From the NCBI RefSeq assembly GCF_013459645.1, contig NZ_CP054861.1, positions 124,001-188,000 on the forward strand: 64,000 nt of DNA, given 5' to 3'. The notes under the pieces were generated by a model. The model saw only the letters and a program-made list of their open reading frames with translations, searched no databases and had not been told where the DNA came from. How positions within the stretch are numbered: position 1 is the stretch's first letter; each line of letters begins with the position of its first letter. Positions 61,801 through 64,000 of this stretch are shown here, one piece after another. Both the position numbers and the translations under genes were made by a program. The DNA comes from Martelella sp. NC20. GTDB taxonomy: Bacteria > Pseudomonadota > Alphaproteobacteria > Rhizobiales > Rhizobiaceae.

Positions 61801-64000
61801 TTGCGGTATGAGGGTGAAGAGGATGGGGAGAAAGGCGGGGATCGCCATGGCGGCGATGAGCAGCGCGGTCGCCGTCAGTGCCGCAGGCAGCGGCATCAGC
61901 CAAGCGAGAGCGAAGGCCAGCACCGTCAGCGGCGCTGCCAGCGAGCGCTTGAGATTGTCGATCATCATGCCGCGGCCGACAACGGGAACCGCGCCGTTTT
62001 TCTTCTCTTGTCCGGTCAGCCATGGCAGAAGCTGCCAGTCGCCGCGCGTCCAGCGGTGCTGACGCCTGGCGTCGACATCATAGCGGGCGGGGAATTCCTC
62101 GATGACCTCGACATCGGACGCCAGGCCGGCGCGCGCGAAGGCGCCCTCGAAAAGGTCGTGGCTGAGCATCGCATTGTCGGGCACGCGGCCGGAAAGCGCG
62201 CTTTCGAACGCGTCGATATCATAGATGCCCTTGCCGGTATAAGCGCCCACGCCGAAAAGATCCTGATAGACATTCGAGGCCGCCGCCGCGTAAGGGTCGA
62301 TGCCGCCCGGCGCGGAAAAGACGCGCTGATACAGGGAGCCTTCCTGGCCGATCGGCAGCGAGGGCGTTACACGCGGCTGGAGAATCCCGTATCCATCGAC
62401 GATCCGCTGTTCCGCTTCGCTGAAACGCGGGCGGTTGAGCGGATGCGCCATCTTGCCGATCAGGCGGTGCGCGGCATCGCGCGGAAGGCGCGTGTCGGCA
62501 TCGAGCGTGATGACATAGCGAACATCGGTGGGCAATTGAAGCGGTGTTCCAGCGACCGGCATGAAGCTCGTGTCATCGGCTCCGCGCAGCAGGCGGTTGA
62601 GTTCATGAAGCTTGCCGCGTTTGCGTTCCCAGCCCATCCATTTGCCTTCTTCGGCATTGAACAGGCGGCGGCGGTGAAGGAGCAGGAAACGGTTGCCGCC
62701 ATTGACCGGTTCATGGTGTTCGTTCAATCGGGCGATTGCATCGGCGGCCACGGCCAGCAGCCGTTCATCCGACTCCATGATTTCATCATCGGCGTCGGTT
62801 CCGTCGGTCACAAGCGCGAAGATGAGATCGCCGCCGGCGCCGGAGAGATGATGGACCTCAAGGCGTTCGACCTGCTCAAGAATATCCGCTTCGCTCGTCA
62901 GGAGCGTGGGAATGGCGATGAGCGTGCGCAGTGACGGCGGCACGCCCTGCCTGAGGGAAAGACCGGGCAGTATGGTCGCCCCGGAACCCCAACTCATCGC
63001 CCGGTTGACGATAGCGGTCGCCATCTCGCTGGCAGGCAGAAATGCGACGGCCGCGAACATCGCCAGCCAACCTGCCTCAAGCCCTGTCCGCGACAACAGA
63101 AACAGCGACAGGGATATCAGCAGCGCCGTGACGATCAGGCTGGTTCCGACATAGCCGGCAATTCCGAGCCGCATATTGAGGCGACCGAGCCAGAGCCGCA
63201 CGGGCGGGCGAAAGCCGATCGCGCGTTCAAGCGCGGGCCGGCCTTCGGAAATCAGGTGATAGCCCGGATCGGCGGAGCGTGCCGCCTCGATCGCGTCGTT
63301 TTGATCTGAAGGCGATCGCCGAGCCGTATCAAGGGCTCTCTCGGTGACCTCCAGTTCGGTGAGCGACGATCCGCGCGCAAGCTGCTCGATCGCCTTTCTG
63401 TAGAGATCCCGGGTCGGAAAATCCATGTCCTCGAAAGAGCTGGCCTGGCGCATCCGCGCATCGACCAGACTGACGCTTTCGAACATTTCCGTCCAGTCGA
63501 TGTCGGAGATCAGCCTTATGCTCGTAATGATGTTGCGCACTGTGACATTTGATGCGCCCTGTCTTTGCTGGGAGTGCTGGACGGCTTCCTCGATCGACGA
63601 TCCTTGCTGCGCCAGCTTTTCCTCCAGCCACGCCAGTGCCGGTGTGGTCGAGGGGTCACGATTTCGCAGTTGCTTGGCCAGATGCGCGGCGAAACGTTCG
63701 GGTAGGGGAGCCTTTGAGTGCACGGCAGTGCTGACAGCGAAGGCAGACTCTTTTGCCTCCGGATCAAGAAGCCTCGCGCTCAGCGCTGACGCTTCGGCGC
63801 GCGCCGCGTCGCCTGCGGTGATCTGGTCAGCCAGCCGCCGCAGATTCTCGACGAGGACAAACCGCAACGTTATCGCCACCGCCCATAATTCGCCGATGGT
63901 CAGCGGCTGAACCTGCTGATAGGCTGTCAGAAATCGTTTCAGCTTGTCGCGGTCGAACAGGCTGTCGGTATGCGCGACAAAGGCCCAGGCCAGTTCCAGA
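55897..64000 (-). CDS. ndvB: Cyclic beta-1,2-glucan synthase NdvB/Cgs (5' end beyond window)
   Basis: About 2700 residues are visible, reading off the right edge in an open frame. The usual length is about 2830, so some 130 N-terminal residues are missing. Order: N-terminal region with ERFLTAYQ-like and QPLTIGELW motifs; membrane helices near 63100; GT84 glucosyltransferase core with ITLDADTRLPRD (62461-62520) and the QxxRW motif QHRWTRGDW (62040-62066); more helices (61700-61980); a glycoamylase-like region; two carbohydrate-binding/GH36-like beta-sandwich regions; and a C-terminal GH94 phosphorylase domain with the catalytic Asp in GTGDWNDGMNRVG (56821-56872). It makes periplasmic cyclic beta-1,2-glucans for osmoadaptation and host interaction. 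Confidence 0.95.
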   Translation of the reverse strand, partial: LELAWAFVAHTDSLFDRDKLKRFLTAYQQVQPLTIGELWAVAITLRFVLVENLRRLADQITAGDAARAEASALSARLLDPEAKESAFAVSTAVHSKAPLPERFAAHLAKQLRNRDPSTTPALAWLEEKLAQQGSSIEEAVQHSQQRQGASNVTVRNIITSIRLISDIDWTEMFESVSLVDARMRQASSFEDMDFPTRDLYRKAIEQLARGSSLTELEVTERALDTARRSPSDQNDAIEAARSADPGYHLISEGRPALERAIGFRPPVRLWLGRLNMRLGIAGYVGTSLIVTALLISLSLFLLSRTGLEAGWLAMFAAVAFLPASEMATAIVNRAMSWGSGATILPGLSLRQGVPPSLRTLIAIPTLLTSEADILEQVERLEVHHLSGAGGDLIFALVTDGTDADDEIMESDERLLAVAADAIARLNEHHEPVNGGNRFLLLHRRRLFNAEEGKWMGWERKRGKLHELNRLLRGADDTSFMPVAGTPLQLPTDVRYVITLDADTRLPRDAAHRLIGKMAHPLNRPRFSEAEQRIVDGYGILQPRVTPSLPIGQEGSLYQRVFSAPGGIDPYAAAASNVYQDLFGVGAYTGKGIYDIDAFESALSGRVPDNAMLSHDLFEGAFARAGLASDVEVIEEFPARYDVDARRQHRWTRGDWQLLPWLTGQEKKNGAVPVVGRGMMIDNLKRSLAAPLTVLAFALAWLMPLPAALTATALLIAAMAIPAFLPILFTLIPQNSGIHVRGHVAALGADLRLAALRTCLDLAFLPDRAWRMTDAIARTLIRLYRTRRHLLEWTTSAQSQGSPRLDAAGFYRRMAPGTLIGLAIAVAASLLTPSSLLLVLPFALLWLLAPAIALWVSRPPAEGAGPAISDQEADELRLIARRTWRFFETFVTPESNMLPPDNFQETPKPVIAERTSPTNIGLYLLSAVAARDFGWAGRAETVERLEATLKTMTALSKHRGHFFNWYATDDMRVLDPAYVSSVDSGNLAGHLIALANACEAWAEADDVPDVRAGMNDSLTLARQAFDAIAGSGQQGDGHLTPVLDDIEARLNGSLSLDTAEPMLMRLADKAAAIAREMVPISREAACSDLIFWLAALKKQIAEDTRDRLGDNGLDLRLTAIASEARAMAMAMDFAFLLDPERKLLSIGYALADNNLDANCYDLLASEARLASLFAIAKGDIETRHWFLLGRPATPLSGASALVSWSGSMFEYLMPSLIMRAPQGSLLAQTNRLVVRRQQAYAETLGTPWGISESAYNARDTELTYQYSNFGVPGLGLKRGLSENAVIAPYATGLATMIDPAGACANYTRLAALGALGSYGFYEALDFTSTRLPEKDKVAIVRTSMAHHQGMTIVAIVNTLQDGIMRTRFHREPMIRACELLLQERIPRTVTNDHKRVDEAPLSPARSSLGPDTSRRIATSAAGPPVTHLLSNGRYAVMLTATGAGYSRWRGLAITRWHEDVTRDGDGSPIFIRDVQNGAVWSAGARPLTEGSEHGDVVFDEDRAHFLSVQGGLTTTMDVMVSGEDDCEVRRISISNGSRRPREIEITSYAELVLAPVSADTAHPAFSKMFVQTEYSAEYGALIATRRPRTPEEAGIWAAHFAVVEGKIAADPQFETDRARFIGRGRTAATAAAMDTDTPLSNTVGTVLDPVFAIRQRVTIAPGKVARIAYWTVVASSRTELVDLIDRHLDRSAFERAKTLAWTQAQVQLRHIDVRSGEAADFQRLAAPIIYADPRYRASGAEIARGAGPQSGLWHLGISGDFPIVLLSIDDPHDMAQVHQLLRAHEYWRMKSLAVDLVIINERASSYTQDLQTAIEAAHRSSQSRPRPGIELAQGSVFVLRADLMSAEAHAQLHSVARVKLNARRGPIAEQYPDLPALPPAHPLPSAPKRAPAPDAAPHQRPALEFFNGLGGFDKNGQEYVTILEAGAVTPAPWINVIANSGFGFQVSAEGNGYTWAENSRENQLTPWSNDPVTDPAGETLYIRDEDTGELFSATAQPIRRKGAYIARHGFGYSRFEHEENGISAALLQYVPLADPIKISRLTLKNTSARPRRLTVTSYTALVLGGSRSATAPFLITGIDPETGALFARNPWSAGFPGRIAFADLGGEQTSWTANRSDFLGHRGNAAAPRALILGVPLSGAVGAGLDPCAALQRTIALSPGETIEIVAFLGESGSADEARSLLSRYREIDLDTVLQDVTDHWSDLLQTVQVRTPDRAMDIMLNGWLLYQTVACRIRARSAFYQASGAYGFRDQLQDGMALTLARPEETRHHLLRAASRQFVEGDVQHWWLPQSGQGVRTRISDDRVWLAFAAATYVRTTGDEAVLDVAVPFLEGPPLEPGQHDAFFHPTIAAETASLLEHMARGLDQCIALTGEHGLPLMGTGDWNDGMNRVGEGGKGESVWLGWLLLAAIDLCAPLAEHRDRQRGQRWRAHAATLRAAIETHAWDGEWYARATFDDGTWLGASDNQECRIDSIAQSWSVLSGAGDPTRAATAMASLERHLIRRDDGLALLFTPPFDDGPRDPGYIKGYPPGLRENGGQYSHAAMWAIMAFARSGAGGKAHALFELLNPINHALTAADTERYKVEPYVVAADVYSVAPHVGRGGWTWYTGSGGWMYRAGIEGILGIRREGKFLIVDPSIPAEWPDFEAVVTVDKTRFSIRVDNARQPGSGAWNAVLDGNVVAASAGPVRAPIDGADHVLLLG

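Overview
The window looks like chromosomal or large-replicon DNA of an alphaproteobacterium of the order Hyphomicrobiales (Rhizobiales), probably Rhizobiaceae or a close relative. The reasons are high GC, a huge NdvB-type cyclic beta-1,2-glucan synthase at the right edge, a rhizobial-type palindromic intergenic repeat (54801-54905), solute-binding-protein transporters in compact ATGA-overlapped operons, and an arsenic/phosphate gene block like those of Agrobacterium and Rhizobium arsenic islands. No rRNA, tRNA or CRISPR array was seen.

Left third (1-21.4 kb): a LysR remnant at the edge; a surface lipoprotein with its Slam outer-membrane exporter (266-2517); a LuxR-type HTH/alpha-beta hydrolase fusion; an orphan AbrB/MazE antitoxin with a perfect 12-bp inverted-repeat operator; a DUF1254/DUF1214 pair with two outer-membrane barrel genes, one broken by two single-base frameshifts, divergent from a Crp/Fnr regulator; a truncated MarR gene flanked by copies of a short coding-like repeat; a LysR/SDR divergent pair; and an RpiR-controlled dipeptide-type ABC operon (14350-20522). 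That operon has a frameshifted binding-protein gene and ends in a racemase-like gene lacking the family's two catalytic cysteines. A graveyard of gene pieces (TRAP permease, methyltransferase, CydA N-terminus) follows.

Middle (21.4-32.6 kb): a Ugp-like sugar ABC transporter is read leftward and diverges from a TetR regulator. After the regulator come a metallophosphoesterase, a PHP-family phosphoesterase, a GNAT acetyltransferase and a GH3 beta-glucosidase. Together they look like an uptake-and-degradation island for a phosphorylated or phosphodiester-linked glucoside. An IS5-family element sits exactly at the GH3 stop codon.

Metal and redox block (32.6-44.9 kb): SCO, a YcnI-PCuAC fusion and DUF2946 proteins (copper delivery); two divergent COG0523 GTPases separated by Zur-like palindromes; a QseBC/PmrAB-like two-component system divergent from dsbD-dsbA-L,D-transpeptidase, with a perfect PmrA-type box between them; and arsR, an ArsP-like permease and a small thioredoxin.

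Arsenate/phosphate block (45.0-55.8 kb): arsC and a phosphonate-type ABC transporter (phnDCEE) are read leftward. pstSCAB-phoU and a PhoB-like regulator are read rightward from a Pho box. The PhoB-like protein has His in place of the phosphoacceptor Asp. An ArsR-ArsC fusion follows. The right end (55897-64000, minus) is the cyclic glucan synthase, cut by the window edge.
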